Source: JAIQFL01 sp035295745 (lineage in GTDB: Bacteria; Acidobacteriota; Terriglobia; Bryobacterales; Bryobacteraceae). From it: a stretch of 64,000 bases of DNA. Positions within the stretch are counted from its first letter, which is position 1, and every line of letters starts with the position of its first letter. A program made the translations under genes and the position numbers. The notes below the pieces were generated by a model, which was given only the letters and a program-made list of their open reading frames with translations, searched no databases and was not told the origin of the DNA. The stretch spans positions 4,354 to 68,353 of the forward strand of contig DATGIL010000101.1 of the NCBI GenBank assembly GCA_035295745.1. The letters are read 5' to 3'. This document shows, one piece after another, positions 44,716-53,813 of this stretch.

Positions 44716-46032
44716 ATGAGTTTCCAGCACGCATTCCCGATTGATCCTCAAGCGTTCGATGACATAGTCATCGAAGCTGTAGCGAAGCATATGCTGCCGC
44801 CCTCCGACTTTGTCATGCCGGACAAGGCCGTCGAGACGCAAATCTTTCTCGGCGTCGGCACTGTAGTCTATCGCTTGTATCCGCATCTGCGCCGTCGAGG
44901 GAGCGTCCCTCACGTCGTCTTTTACATCGCCTATAACAAGAACAATCACCGTACCGAGTATGTGATCGGGCCGGGAAAAATGGATGACTTTCTGGCTAAT
45001 GGAAGATTGCTCGTCATCGCCGCGGGCAACTTTTATGGTTTCACAGGTCATGTGGCGGATTGGGAAGTCGGGTCTTGGCAGGTGGGCTACTTCGCGTTGA
45101 AAGGCGATCTGGTCGGGGCGGTCCGGGCATTGGGCCGGTCTTGGGTTGCTGCGCTGCAGGATCCGAACTGGTGGATGATGGCCACTATGAGCACTGGCGC
45201 CGTGTTCCTAAAGCCAGTACCAAGAATTCCCTCTCGCGCACTTTCCGCGATCGGGGCCGCTGAGGCTGAGGCGGGCGAGAGCGCCGCCCGCGCGGGCTCG
45301 GGCATCGCTCCGAAGCATTTTGAGGCCTTTCAGCAGGCGGCTCACGACACCCAACTGATCGGCGTGGTTCGGAACGGGAAACCAACCGCAGTGCCACTGA
45401 TCGAGGCCGGCTGTCCCGGCAAACCCAAGATATTCGAGCCATTCAATTAGAATCCGGAAACGGGAATTCTGACTGCGTCTACCGAAGCGGACAAGCAACT
45501 GGTCCTGAACAGCCGGTACATTCTCATCAACGAAAAGGGCGCAGCCATGCGGCGACTGCCCAATGGAACCATGGAACCGGTCAAGCTCGAGCGAACGTTC
45601 TGGAAAGTCGAGCCCGGCCAGGTGATCGATCCGAAGTCCCTGAAGCCGGTAGTGGGAGACTACGATTTGATGGGTGTCTTCTCGCCCAAGAATCCGGGAC
45701 AGAACATCACCCTCCACAGCGTCGACGGCAATCCAGTGGCTAATAGAACCAGTCCCCCGGTGGACACATTCAGCGCCAGCGTCAACGAGAAGTTCGATCA
45801 GCCGCGCGTCCTGCACGGTGCGCAAGACCAATACAAAGGATTTCGGAAGGGCGCCACGGTGTTTCATCCCAATGGAAGGGTGGAATTCCTGCCAACGGAG
45901 GCCGACGTCCAGGCATTCTACAAACGCATGGGCAGGGAGACGATTCAGGGTTCGTATCCGCGGCCTGGGCCGGGTGATCCTGCGCCTCCAGACGAATTGG
46001 CCGCACGCCGTGCGGCTCACAAAATGCCATAG
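44716..46032 (+). pseudogene. EF/CyaA/ExoY-like nucleotidyl cyclase toxin frame, split by one in-frame UAG
   Basis: One continuous frame of 437 sense codons broken only by TAG at 45448-45450 (codon 245). ATG 44716 follows GAGG. Residues 1-170 are an unrecognised domain; a linker follows (SRALSAIGAAEAEAGESAAR). From 200 on the sequence lines up with the catalytic core of anthrax edema factor-type adenylyl cyclases. R219 and K236 are 17 apart, as in edema factor R329/K346, with intervening P+4, LI+9/10 and G+13 also matching. Next come GDYDLMGV with D315 and D317 (metal ligands, cf. TADYDLFA) and LHGAQD with H367 (cf. NHGTEQD), then FHPNGRVEFLPTEADVQAFY. Both halves hold essential residues, so the UAG should kill cyclase activity unless read through. 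The family call is from memory of the motifs. Confidence 0.62.
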
Positions 46033-46325
46033 CCGGCTGGTCGACAAGAGCAACGGCGACGTCCGTGGTCAGCAGCGATTCCACTTCGCGCCGGAGGGAC
46101 GTGTCGACACCGCAGGACGCGGCAACGGAAGCGGCCCGCGGTTTCGGGCGATGCTCCAAGTCTCGTGGTAGACCTCTTCGACGCTCTTCAACACGTTTCA
46201 TGATGTCGATCCTCTGCGGGGGCACGGTCCTGCTAGAATGCACCAAATGGAACGACGGTGTGGAAAAGCTTGAGGACGTCAGGCTGGCTTCCCCCAAATG
46301 TCCATTCTTCAAAGGAGCTGGGATC

Positions 46326-47252
46326 ATGGATCAGCAGAAGACGTCGAATCACGACGGGCATCTCAACCGGCGATCGTTCCTCGACGCCGCTGCTAGACTC
46401 GCCGGCGGCGGGTTGGCCGTCGGCGGCAGCTTCGAGACGATACGTCCCAGTTCCGCGTGGGGCCAGCGGCCAGCGAACGAGACACACCCGAGTTCCGCCC
46501 GCGTTGTGGATCGGCTCAAGACCCGCCTCTCGTTTCAGATTTCGGTCGATGTGGGGACCTTGGATCTGGGTCTGACGGTCGCCAGTGCGGCGCTGGCGGG
46601 CGGAGTCGACATCGTCGAAATGGGGACACCGCTGCTCAAGACCCAGGGCGTTGCCAACGTCGTACCCGCCTTCCGCAAGCGTTTTCCCGATGCTCTCCTG
46701 CTGGCTGATATGAAGACCATGGACGGCGGTGGCGGCGAGGCGCGCAGCGTCTACGTCGGCGGCGGCAACATCTTTGATTTTCTCGCTCTCGCCGGCGTGG
46801 ATACGGCGAAGTCGATCTGCGCGGTGCGCGATGAGTTCAGGCGCGCGGGCTCCGAATTGCCGAGACTTGTCTTTTCCGACATCATGGTGCCGCACCAGGG
46901 CCCCGCCGCGCAGGCAGGGGAGGTCGCGCTTCGGATGGTGGAGGCCGGCGTCGATGCGGTCGGCATCCACCTGCAGTCCGACGCTCGGCGCGCAAACACA
47001 AAACTCATAGAGGAGGACTATCTGGGTGATGTGGCTCGTGCCGTCTTCGAACGGATCGGCAAGGTCGCCCCGGTCCAGGTGGTGGGCGGGCTTAGTATCG
47101 CACAGGCAAAGAGCCTCGCCAAGGCGGGCCTGCGCGCCTTCGTGATCAGCGGCAATATGGGCCTGCCGGACGGCAACGCCCGCTACAACCTCCCACCGGC
47201 CGAGATCCAGCGCTTGGTCGCGGGTTTCATCGCCGAGGCCTCGGGCGCGTAG
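46326..47252 (+). CDS. Tat-exported HUMPS/OMPDC-fold protein (hexulose-6-phosphate synthase-like)
   Basis: 308 aa from ATG 46326, with AAAGGAG upstream. A twin-arginine signal (NRRSFLDAAARLAGGGLAVG) is followed by an orotidine-decarboxylase-superfamily TIM barrel: FQISVDVGTLDLGLTVASAA, GVDIVEMGTPLLKTQG, LLADMKTMDGGG (the D-x-K-x-x-D catalytic motif) and VQVVGGLSIAQAKSLAKAGL. In 3-hexulose-6-phosphate synthases the barrel is cytosolic; a Tat-exported version is unusual. An upstream in-frame extension to 46065 has no coding look. The stop is followed by a solo copy of the 13-bp terminal repeat. Confidence 0.8.
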   Translation: MDQQKTSNHDGHLNRRSFLDAAARLAGGGLAVGGSFETIRPSSAWGQRPANETHPSSARVVDRLKTRLSFQISVDVGTLDLGLTVASAALAGGVDIVEMGTPLLKTQGVANVVPAFRKRFPDALLLADMKTMDGGGGEARSVYVGGGNIFDFLALAGVDTAKSICAVRDEFRRAGSELPRLVFSDIMVPHQGPAAQAGEVALRMVEAGVDAVGIHLQSDARRANTKLIEEDYLGDVARAVFERIGKVAPVQVVGGLSIAQAKSLAKAGLRAFVISGNMGLPDGNARYNLPPAEIQRLVAGFIAEASGA

Positions 47253-47263
47253 TGCGTCAGTTC

Positions 47264-47276
47264 TCAAACTGACCCA
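47264..47276 (-). repeat. Solo copy of the TGGGTCAGTTTGA terminal repeat
   Basis: TCAAACTGACCCA on the plus strand, identical to the right repeat at 17409-17421, again preceded by a short inverted segment (GTCAGTT-CTCA-AACTGAC, 47256-47272). It starts 11 nt after the HUMPS stop. It may be the remnant end of a lost insertion sequence, or serve as a terminator-like hairpin. Confidence 0.5.
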
Positions 47277-48134
47277 TGCGCCGCCGGCCTTGTTACCGCT
47301 GGTCAACAACGCATGACGCTGCCAAAACCGCGCGGCGACGGTAGCGCGGAGACCGCACCTCAATTGATATTGATCGGCCGCAGTGGTTGCAGACGCCCAT
47401 CTCCACGAGCGACACGGGGATGTGACCCGTCGCGTGATAGATAGCAGAGATGGGAGGAATCAGGGCGCATTCCTTGGATACCGCGATGGGGTCATGGCGT
47501 GCCTCAAGCAGTACTACCTGAAGGGTGGGCGCGCGGTGTCTGGCGAGACGATGCAGCGCGTGCGCCGAAATATCGGGACGGGACATCGACCAGGTCCTGC
47601 CAAATCGCCTTGGCATTGCGACAACGCCAACTCGACGGCATCGCGATATGATTCGCAGGCGCTGGCCGAAGGACCGCAGCTCGGGCTGCGCGCCTCGTGG
47701 CGGGGGTCGTTTCTGCAGCCCTCGCCCTTCCCCTGTGTGCCGATCTTCGGACTCATCCTTCCAGAAGCAACAAATGGGAGATCTTGTAGCTCGGACCGGA
47801 CGACTTGCCGCCAATCTCCAGCAGTTCACCGCATCGCCGGTTAGTGGTACTCGTTTCGGCACACATGCGCGGAGAGTTGCGGTGGGGAACCACGCCGACA
47901 GACCGTTACCCCGGCGATGGCACGGCGTAAGCCGATCACGTTCTTTCTCTTATGCTTACAGCCCTGGATCCGCGGCTCTAAAGAGGTCCCACCAGCAGTC
48001 CGGGTTAGTACACTGTGCCGCGGCAACCCAAGCCTCCCCTCTTGAATCGCTTCGCTTCTCCCCTTTACAATTGCGCTGTGAAAGGCGTGGACGTCCGGCC
48101 GATCCGTGCGGGACCCGTCCTCGTAGGTATACCA
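47277..48134. other. Gene-less stretch, possible degraded material
   Basis: About 860 nt with several overlapping frames on both strands, none with convincing protein-like sequence, a Shine-Dalgarno or a recognisable motif. Its position directly after a solo terminal repeat suggests eroded insertion-sequence or mobile DNA, but I can reconstruct no gene. Confidence 0.4.
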
Positions 48135-49067
48135 ATGGGCAATCCCAAGGGAACGTTGAAGACTGGGGCGCGAGGAGTGCAGGTCGGTCGCGCTCAAACT
48201 GCGCTGAACAAACATCAGGTCCTGCCGCTACTCAAGATAGACGGCGATTTCGGCCCCAAAACTCGCGCCAGCGTCGGCGCGTTCCAGGAACGCTACAGAC
48301 TGAAAACCAGCGGTGAGGTGGACGACGATACCTGGTTGTTCCTCAACCCATACCGGACCGCATTGGTGTTCGGTCTGCTCTCTCCGAAGGGTCTCACACT
48401 GCCACAATTCAAGAGTCCCTTCGATCCGTCCAACTCGCCTCTGAAATCGGGAGGAGTGCCGCAGCCGAATTTCAAGCTGGAGCCGCACTTGCTCGATCCT
48501 GCGCGGAATCCGGTGGGCTATCCTTTCCGCTATCCCCTCCCTTCTACGCCCGAGCCGGTCAAAGTCGACTTGAGCGATGTGGTTTTCCAGCCTCAGTTCG
48601 GCCCACAGTACCTGACCAAACCCTTGTGGTACTCCGGATTTCCAAAAGGTCAGCCCCCGGGAGCCTCCCTTTCCCTCCCTTTTCAGTTCTGGGTGACCTG
48701 GCGGTCCAAGCCCAAGGGACTGCACACCGAAATCAGCTTCGGCCCCGGATTTGCCTTCAACCGCACGGTATCGAAGGACGATTCTGCTTACACCTTGTCC
48801 CTCAATGCCCAGGTCATGGTGGCGGACATCTGGGCGAGCGGTAGTTGGCACTTACTGGCGCCCTACGCGCAAGCCGGCGGATACTGGAATTTCCGGCCGT
48901 ACACCGAGGGCTTCGGCGTGAACATCGGCAATCAGATGACCTACGAGATCATTGATGACAGGCTGATGCTGATGCTCCAGCCAGGTTTTTGGATCAACCA
49001 CGATCTGACTAAGAACCAAACCACCTACGGACCGGGCGTGGGGTTGTCCGTCGGTGGCAGTTTCTGA
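48135..49067 (+). CDS. Peptidoglycan-binding domain plus predicted beta-barrel protein
   Basis: 310 aa from ATG 48135 (a GTG at 48078 would add 19 residues). Residues about 15-72 are a PG_binding_1 domain (VQVGRAQTALNKHQVLPLLK ... IDGDFGPKTRASVGAFQERY). A proline-rich middle follows, and from about 160 on alternating hydrophobic/aromatic strands (FWVTWRSKPKGLHTEISFGP, YAQAGGYWNFRPYTEGFGV) end in the terminal GVGLSVGGSF, typical of outer-membrane barrels with a C-terminal Phe. No signal peptide is evident at either start, which is odd for such a protein. The last 12 nt (GGCAGTTTCTGA) are tandemly duplicated. Confidence 0.62.
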   Translation: MGNPKGTLKTGARGVQVGRAQTALNKHQVLPLLKIDGDFGPKTRASVGAFQERYRLKTSGEVDDDTWLFLNPYRTALVFGLLSPKGLTLPQFKSPFDPSNSPLKSGGVPQPNFKLEPHLLDPARNPVGYPFRYPLPSTPEPVKVDLSDVVFQPQFGPQYLTKPLWYSGFPKGQPPGASLSLPFQFWVTWRSKPKGLHTEISFGPGFAFNRTVSKDDSAYTLSLNAQVMVADIWASGSWHLLAPYAQAGGYWNFRPYTEGFGVNIGNQMTYEIIDDRLMLMLQPGFWINHDLTKNQTTYGPGVGLSVGGSF

Positions 49068-49479
49068 GGCAGTTTCTGAGACAGTTTGGGTGGCAGCAGC
49101 GTTTGCCGGTCCTTGCGCCATTGGTTGCCCCGGATCCAGATCACGCCGCGGGTTCTGTCGATTATCCGCCGCGGTGAGGCAGGCAATCTCTGATGTCCTC
49201 GGGCCGGCGCCATACATCGTGCTCAAAACGGCGCGATACATCAGATTCTTCGGAGCCGCGGATAGGCCGTAATGCTCCCCGGTGCGTAATTGCGGATTTG
49301 GAGATTCTCCAATATCCGCCGCCGCAGCGAAGTCATGACGGAAAGCTCTGCTGAGATCAGAACCTCCTCGCGCAAGGAATGTTTCAATGCCGCAGCGTCC
49401 GAAAAATTCGACTTTAGGATTGTTGCCGCAAATCGCGTCTTCGTTCAATTGTCCTGAACGCCTGTTCCCCGCCGCTAGA
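49068..49479. other. Gene-less stretch
   Basis: 412 nt between two convergent genes. It opens with a second copy of GGCAGTTTCTGA (49068-49079) and a third partial copy. Nothing else is recognised; no strong terminator hairpin was found. Confidence 0.4.
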
Positions 49480-50112
49480 TCAACGCAATATGAAGCCTCG
49501 TACGCGAAACACGGCCACCATGGCAACCGCTGCTGCAGCCAGCAGAAGGGTACCCGGCTCGGGGACAGCAGATGATGACCGAGTGCTCCAACTCCCCGTA
49601 AAGCTCGCAGTACTGATCATGCCACCCGTGAAGGCGACGTTCACGAAGAAATCGTCACCACTATCCAACTCAAAGCCCTTCGGTGCCGTAAAAGTGACGC
49701 TGTTTCCGCCCGTATAGCTTGGAGTCCAGACGATACTGTCGCCGATCTCATGAAAGCGCGTGAAGTCGTCAAACCCAGTTCGAGCGGGATCGGCAGCCTG
49801 ATCAATCGTCACCCCCGGGGCCAGTCCGGTGAATGTGATCGTAAGGGACAATGCCGGATCAGTCGCCGCAGGCCAGTTCTGACTGAAGGAGCCCAAGCCC
49901 GGCATTCCCCAAACCGAAATGCCACAACGATTCACAGTTGGCGGAGAGCAGTTGAGCCCTGTGCCCGTAGCGTCATCGGAAATCAGCCGCCAAGGCAGAG
50001 AACCAGGGTTGATCGTCCCGCTGGTTCCCGATCCCGAGAAGTCGATGTTCCCTGCCTTCAGGCCGCTGCAGCAGGCCAACAACAGCATCGCGATACTTGT
50101 CCATGATCTCAT
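49480..50112 (-). CDS. PEP-CTERM-anchored secreted protein
   Basis: 210 aa with an N-terminal signal peptide (SIAMLLLACCSGLKAG) and a C-terminal PEP-CTERM sorting tail: VPEPGTLLLAAAAVAMVAVF followed by RVRG. The middle is a beta-rich domain with a Cys pair (NCSPPTVNRC) and aromatic strands, typical of structural exopolysaccharide-associated proteins. Tails of this kind are recognised by exosortase; no exosortase gene is in the window. Function of the mature domain unknown. Confidence 0.85.
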   Translation of the reverse strand: MRSWTSIAMLLLACCSGLKAGNIDFSGSGTSGTINPGSLPWRLISDDATGTGLNCSPPTVNRCGISVWGMPGLGSFSQNWPAATDPALSLTITFTGLAPGVTIDQAADPARTGFDDFTRFHEIGDSIVWTPSYTGGNSVTFTAPKGFELDSGDDFFVNVAFTGGMISTASFTGSWSTRSSSAVPEPGTLLLAAAAVAMVAVFRVRGFILR

Positions 50113-50439
50113 TTCCAGTCCCTCTGCTGTTCGATCCTATCACAGCGAATTTCAGGGAAGCTCACCCAACGGAGTAACGGGAAACAACACGTACCGGTCG
50201 GCGGACCCCAGCCCATCGCGCCAATAATAGCGCTATCGATTCCCTATCTCGCAATTCTCCTTCGGGAGCCTCTGCCGATAATGGTGCGCCTCACTTCTTT
50301 GCATTCCAACCCCAACGTGGACCGCGAAGCCCCGGCGCAGGATGCCGCGCGACGCCTGTCCTCGGAGTCGGGTGTCAGGGCAGTGCCCGGATTTCCAAGG
50401 GGCTGGCATATGCTGGGACATATACGATGTGAGGTGCCG
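50113..50439. other. Intergenic stretch before a TPR-like gene
   Basis: 327 nt. An open frame begins at 50281 in phase with the next gene, but its sequence is not protein-like and no Shine-Dalgarno precedes it. A Shine-Dalgarno (GAGGT) appears only before 50440. No other feature seen. Confidence 0.4.
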
Positions 50440-51171
50440 ATGGCTGCCGGTTTTGAAGATCTTCTCAAAGAGAATCCAGATGATGTACTCATACAGATGA
50501 TTCAAGACTCCCGCCTTAGTGATCTGACGTTGGCCATTGAAGCCCACGAGGATCCAATCGCGATGGGATCGGCGTTCGCTTCCGCTGTCAGGAGACTTTA
50601 TCGCGAATATAGCGACGTATCCAATATGCTGGTGGCGGGCGGCACGGGGTTGACCTACTGTCTGAGCAAAGCGAGCCGGGAGTCGGATCATCTCAGAGCA
50701 CGGGAACTCAAGAAGCTTGGCAGGGTCATCGCGTTCAACACCGCTGTAAATTGCTGGCCGGGATGGGGCGACGACGGTATTGTCATCGAAGAAGCCCATA
50801 TCAGCGCTGGAATCCAGATCGCAACAGAGTGCCTAAGCCTGGTGCAGGAGCTGGCGCTCACACCCCGCGAGCAGGGCGGCGCGCATTGGCTGATCGGCGC
50901 TCTTCAACTCGCGGCTGGTAGATTTGGTGTCGCTCGGATGGAGTTCGAAGAAGCCAGGCAAATCTATCTTCGCGACGAATCGATCTCGTCATATGCACTC
51001 ATGGCCGACGGGTACATCGCCCTGGCAGCGAAAGCCGACCCTCAGTCCGGTCCGGACGGCGTGGATGCCCTAAGCATGGCATTAGACCGGCTTCGGTCGG
51101 AGGGATCGAAAGATGCGACGTTTTTCGCTGCCCAGATCGCTACAGCCGACCGGGTCTTGCTCAAGAATTAG
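50440..51171 (+). CDS. TPR-like helical protein, unknown function
   Basis: 243 aa from ATG 50440, chosen because GAGGT lies six bases upstream and MAAGFEDLLKENPDDVLIQM is a plausible start. All-helical sequence with TPR-like pairs (AHISAGIQIATECLSLVQEL, GALQLAAGRFGVARMEFEEA, SSYALMADGYIALAAKADP). No signal peptide, so probably cytosolic. I do not recognise it. An upstream in-frame ATG at 50281 would add 53 poorly protein-like residues. Confidence 0.65.
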   Translation: MAAGFEDLLKENPDDVLIQMIQDSRLSDLTLAIEAHEDPIAMGSAFASAVRRLYREYSDVSNMLVAGGTGLTYCLSKASRESDHLRARELKKLGRVIAFNTAVNCWPGWGDDGIVIEEAHISAGIQIATECLSLVQELALTPREQGGAHWLIGALQLAAGRFGVARMEFEEARQIYLRDESISSYALMADGYIALAAKADPQSGPDGVDALSMALDRLRSEGSKDATFFAAQIATADRVLLKN

Positions 51172-51425
51172 TCATCCGTAGGCGGGCATTTCGAAGGGGG
51201 CGAAAGGACCGCCTCCAGATCGCAAGATCGAGGGTGGTCTCGACTGCTGACTGAAGAATCGCGACCGGAAAGTCCAAGCAAAACAGGCCAAAATACGGTA
51301 ACTCGGCAAATCGGAGAATTGCCGCGTGGCTGTTCGCGAACCCACTACTTGCACGCTTGCGGCCCTCGCTGCGCATTTGCCGATTCGCGCAACGAGGGCC
51401 GCAGACTGAACGCAACATTACTGGG

Positions 51426-52025
51426 TTAGAAGCGGTATCCGAATCCGATCGAGGGCGCTGCACGGTGCGTGATGCGATCGGCGCCGGCCAGTCCGGCCAG
51501 TTCGTAGGTCGGCGAGTTGTAGACGAAGCCGCGATACTCCACGCGAGCGAAGATCCGCTGCGAGAGGTTGAAATCGGCTCCGGCGCCGTAGACGAAGGCG
51601 GCGCGGGTTTGCGAGTTGGCCCCGGCGAAATCGCGCGGATCAAACACCATGGCGCCAGCGCCGGCCAATGCAAACGGCGTGACATTGCGCAGCGGCAGAC
51701 GGAAAACGTAGGCACCGGATACTTCGTGCGAATTAGTTTTCACGCCCACCACACCAGCGGTCGAAGCATAATTCTGGGTGTTGAGCGCATACCCATAGTT
51801 CGCTTCCACGCCGTGGTGCTTGCTGAAGAAGTAGCGATAGCTCGCCAACACGCCTCCGCTATTGGTGGCGTCGTTGTTGATTCCATTTTGTCTGGTGCTG
51901 GTAACGAAGCTGCCGAACGCCTGGACCGCGACTTCCTGTTTCCCCACCTCAGATTGTGCAAACGCCGGCAACGCCAGCGATGCGATACCTGCGACCCACG
52001 CAATGACTAATCTCTTTTGCGACAT
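51426..52025 (-). CDS. Outer-membrane beta-barrel protein (OmpA/opacity-like)
   Basis: 199 aa. Signal peptide (LVIAWVAGIASLALPAFAQ) and eight predicted strands of the OMP_b-brl type: VAVQAFGSFVTSTRQNG, HHGVEANYGYALNTQNY, TPFALAGAGAMVFDPRD, QRIFARVEYRGFVYNSP, ending APSIGFGYRF with the terminal aromatic required by the BAM complex. AGGGAGA precedes the ATG. Divergent from the protease gene at 52297 across about 270 nt. Confidence 0.85.
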   Translation of the reverse strand: MSQKRLVIAWVAGIASLALPAFAQSEVGKQEVAVQAFGSFVTSTRQNGINNDATNSGGVLASYRYFFSKHHGVEANYGYALNTQNYASTAGVVGVKTNSHEVSGAYVFRLPLRNVTPFALAGAGAMVFDPRDFAGANSQTRAAFVYGAGADFNLSQRIFARVEYRGFVYNSPTYELAGLAGADRITHRAAPSIGFGYRF

Positions 52026-52296
52026 CTTTTTTTCTCCCTGTGTGACTCATTGTTCAGCTTGACGCTGTGCCCTCTTAGAAGGCACACGGCATTCCAAGCC
52101 GGCACTGCCGGAAACTGCAATGAAATCAGCGTTCGTATGGCGCGCCGGTGCCGATGCCGGGTCACGATGTCCGGCGGCTGACGGAATCCCGGCACGCCGC
52201 GACGAATCGGCCGGCGCGATAGAATAAAGAAACGGTGTTGAAACCCCGGCTGTCTCCCGCCGTCCAAAACCATATACTCGAAGTCTGGTCTGATTG

Positions 52297-53757
52297 ATGT
52301 TTCGAATCCTCGTAGCCTTGGTCTGTGCCGCCACCGCGCTCCACGCCGCGGACGATCTTGACTCTCAACTGAAGACGATCCTGACGGCATACGCCATCAT
52401 GGAGCGCAACGCCGCCGACCCGGTCTCGTCGGAGAAGGCCTTCTTCGAAGGCGCAATTCCAGGGCTCCTGCGGCGCCTCGATCCCCACTCGGTCTTCTTC
52501 GACCCGGGCCAATTCGAGCAGGTCAAGAAGATGGAGGAATCCACGCAGAAGGGGTTCGGAAGCGTGGTGTCGCTGCTGCCGGGAAGAGTGATCGTGCTGC
52601 AGACCACGCCGGGGACGCCCTCGGCTCGGTCGGGACTGAACCCCGGTGACGAGATTGTGGCAATCAACGGCTACGATATCAGCCGCCTCGATCTCGATCA
52701 GCTCACCCAATTACTTTCGCAGTCACGCCAGCAGCAGGCGCAGTTGATCGTGCGGCGCCCGGGAGTCGTGCGCATGCTGAGCTTCACCCTGATCCCGGAG
52801 GAGATGCAGGCTTCGAGCGTAGAACGGGCGTTTTTCATCGGCGCGGGCATGGGTTATATCCGGGTGGCCAGTTTCGATGCCAACACCGCGGGCGAAATCA
52901 AAAAGGCGATCGAAAAACTAGGCGGCGACCGCCTGGCAGGCCTGGTGTTGGACCTTCGAAATAATCCTGGTGGCATGGTGAAAGCAGCACTCGATACCGC
53001 GTCGCTATTTCTACAGCCAGGCACCAAGATCGTCACAGTGCGGGGCCGCCACGTTCCGGAAGAGTCGGAAACTGTGCCGTCGATTGCGACGCCCTATGGA
53101 TTCAAGCTCGCGATCCTGGTGAATGAGAAGACCGCCAGCGCTTCCGAAATCGTTTCGGGAGCGATGCAGGATCACGATCGCGCGACCATTCTGGGGGAAG
53201 CCAGTTACGGCAAGGGCCTGGTGCAGAGCGTCTTCCCGCTCACCGATGGCACTGGCTTAGCCCTGACCACCGCGCTGTACTACACCCCCAGCGGGCGCTC
53301 GATTCAAAAACCTCTCGACTCCTCGAAATTCGAGCTCGGCGATACCACTGCGCATCCGAATGTGCAGACGGAATTTCACACCGATAAGGGTCGGCTCGTC
53401 ACCGGCGGTGGCGGCATTCGACCTGATATCGAGGTGAGCCCGCCCGCCATGAACCGGCTACGCGCGGTGCTGGATGCCAGCGGGTCCTTCACCAATTTCG
53501 CCACGGAATACCTGCGCAAGAACAAGATATCCGAAGATTTCGACGTCACCCCGGCGGTTCTGCGCGATTTTCAGCTTTTCCTGGCCGATCGCGGGATTCA
53601 GCCCGGAGTTGCCGAACTGTCCGTGGAGCGGTCCTACATGACCAATCGCTTGAAGACCGAGATCTTCAACCAGGCGTTCGGAGTGGAAAAGGGCGATGAA
53701 GTGGAGGCCCAGCGCGATCCGGTGATCTTGAAGGCCCTGGAGATCGTTGGTTCGTAA
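52297..53757 (+). CDS. C-terminal processing peptidase (S41, CtpA-like)
   Basis: 486 aa from ATG 52297 (a TTG directly before it would add one residue). Signal peptide (ILVALVCAATALHAADD), PDZ domain about 80-165 (GSVVSLLPGRVIVLQTTPGT, GLNPGDEIVAINGYDISRLD), and the S41 protease core. Ser281 in KTASASE and Lys306 in ASYGKGLVQ are 25 residues apart, the same spacing as the Ser/Lys dyad of plant CtpA. The C-terminal about 110 residues are helical. It likely trims secreted or membrane proteins in the periplasm. A parvulin lipoprotein gene follows 56 nt downstream. Confidence 0.9.
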   Translation: MFRILVALVCAATALHAADDLDSQLKTILTAYAIMERNAADPVSSEKAFFEGAIPGLLRRLDPHSVFFDPGQFEQVKKMEESTQKGFGSVVSLLPGRVIVLQTTPGTPSARSGLNPGDEIVAINGYDISRLDLDQLTQLLSQSRQQQAQLIVRRPGVVRMLSFTLIPEEMQASSVERAFFIGAGMGYIRVASFDANTAGEIKKAIEKLGGDRLAGLVLDLRNNPGGMVKAALDTASLFLQPGTKIVTVRGRHVPEESETVPSIATPYGFKLAILVNEKTASASEIVSGAMQDHDRATILGEASYGKGLVQSVFPLTDGTGLALTTALYYTPSGRSIQKPLDSSKFELGDTTAHPNVQTEFHTDKGRLVTGGGGIRPDIEVSPPAMNRLRAVLDASGSFTNFATEYLRKNKISEDFDVTPAVLRDFQLFLADRGIQPGVAELSVERSYMTNRLKTEIFNQAFGVEKGDEVEAQRDPVILKALEIVGS

Positions 53758-53813
53758 AAAGTGAGTTTCCCACTCAAATCGGCTTCACACGGTTACAATG
53801 GGTCTTCACGCAC

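Noticed and set aside
47293..48316. Overlapping frames of 150-260 codons on both strands between the HUMPS and PG-binding genes
   Set aside because: Arg/Ser-rich translations without motifs or Shine-Dalgarno sequences; kept only as an unassigned stretch.
53758..53813. GAGT/ACTC hairpin between the CtpA-like and parvulin genes as a terminator
   Set aside because: Stem of only about four base pairs and no U-run.
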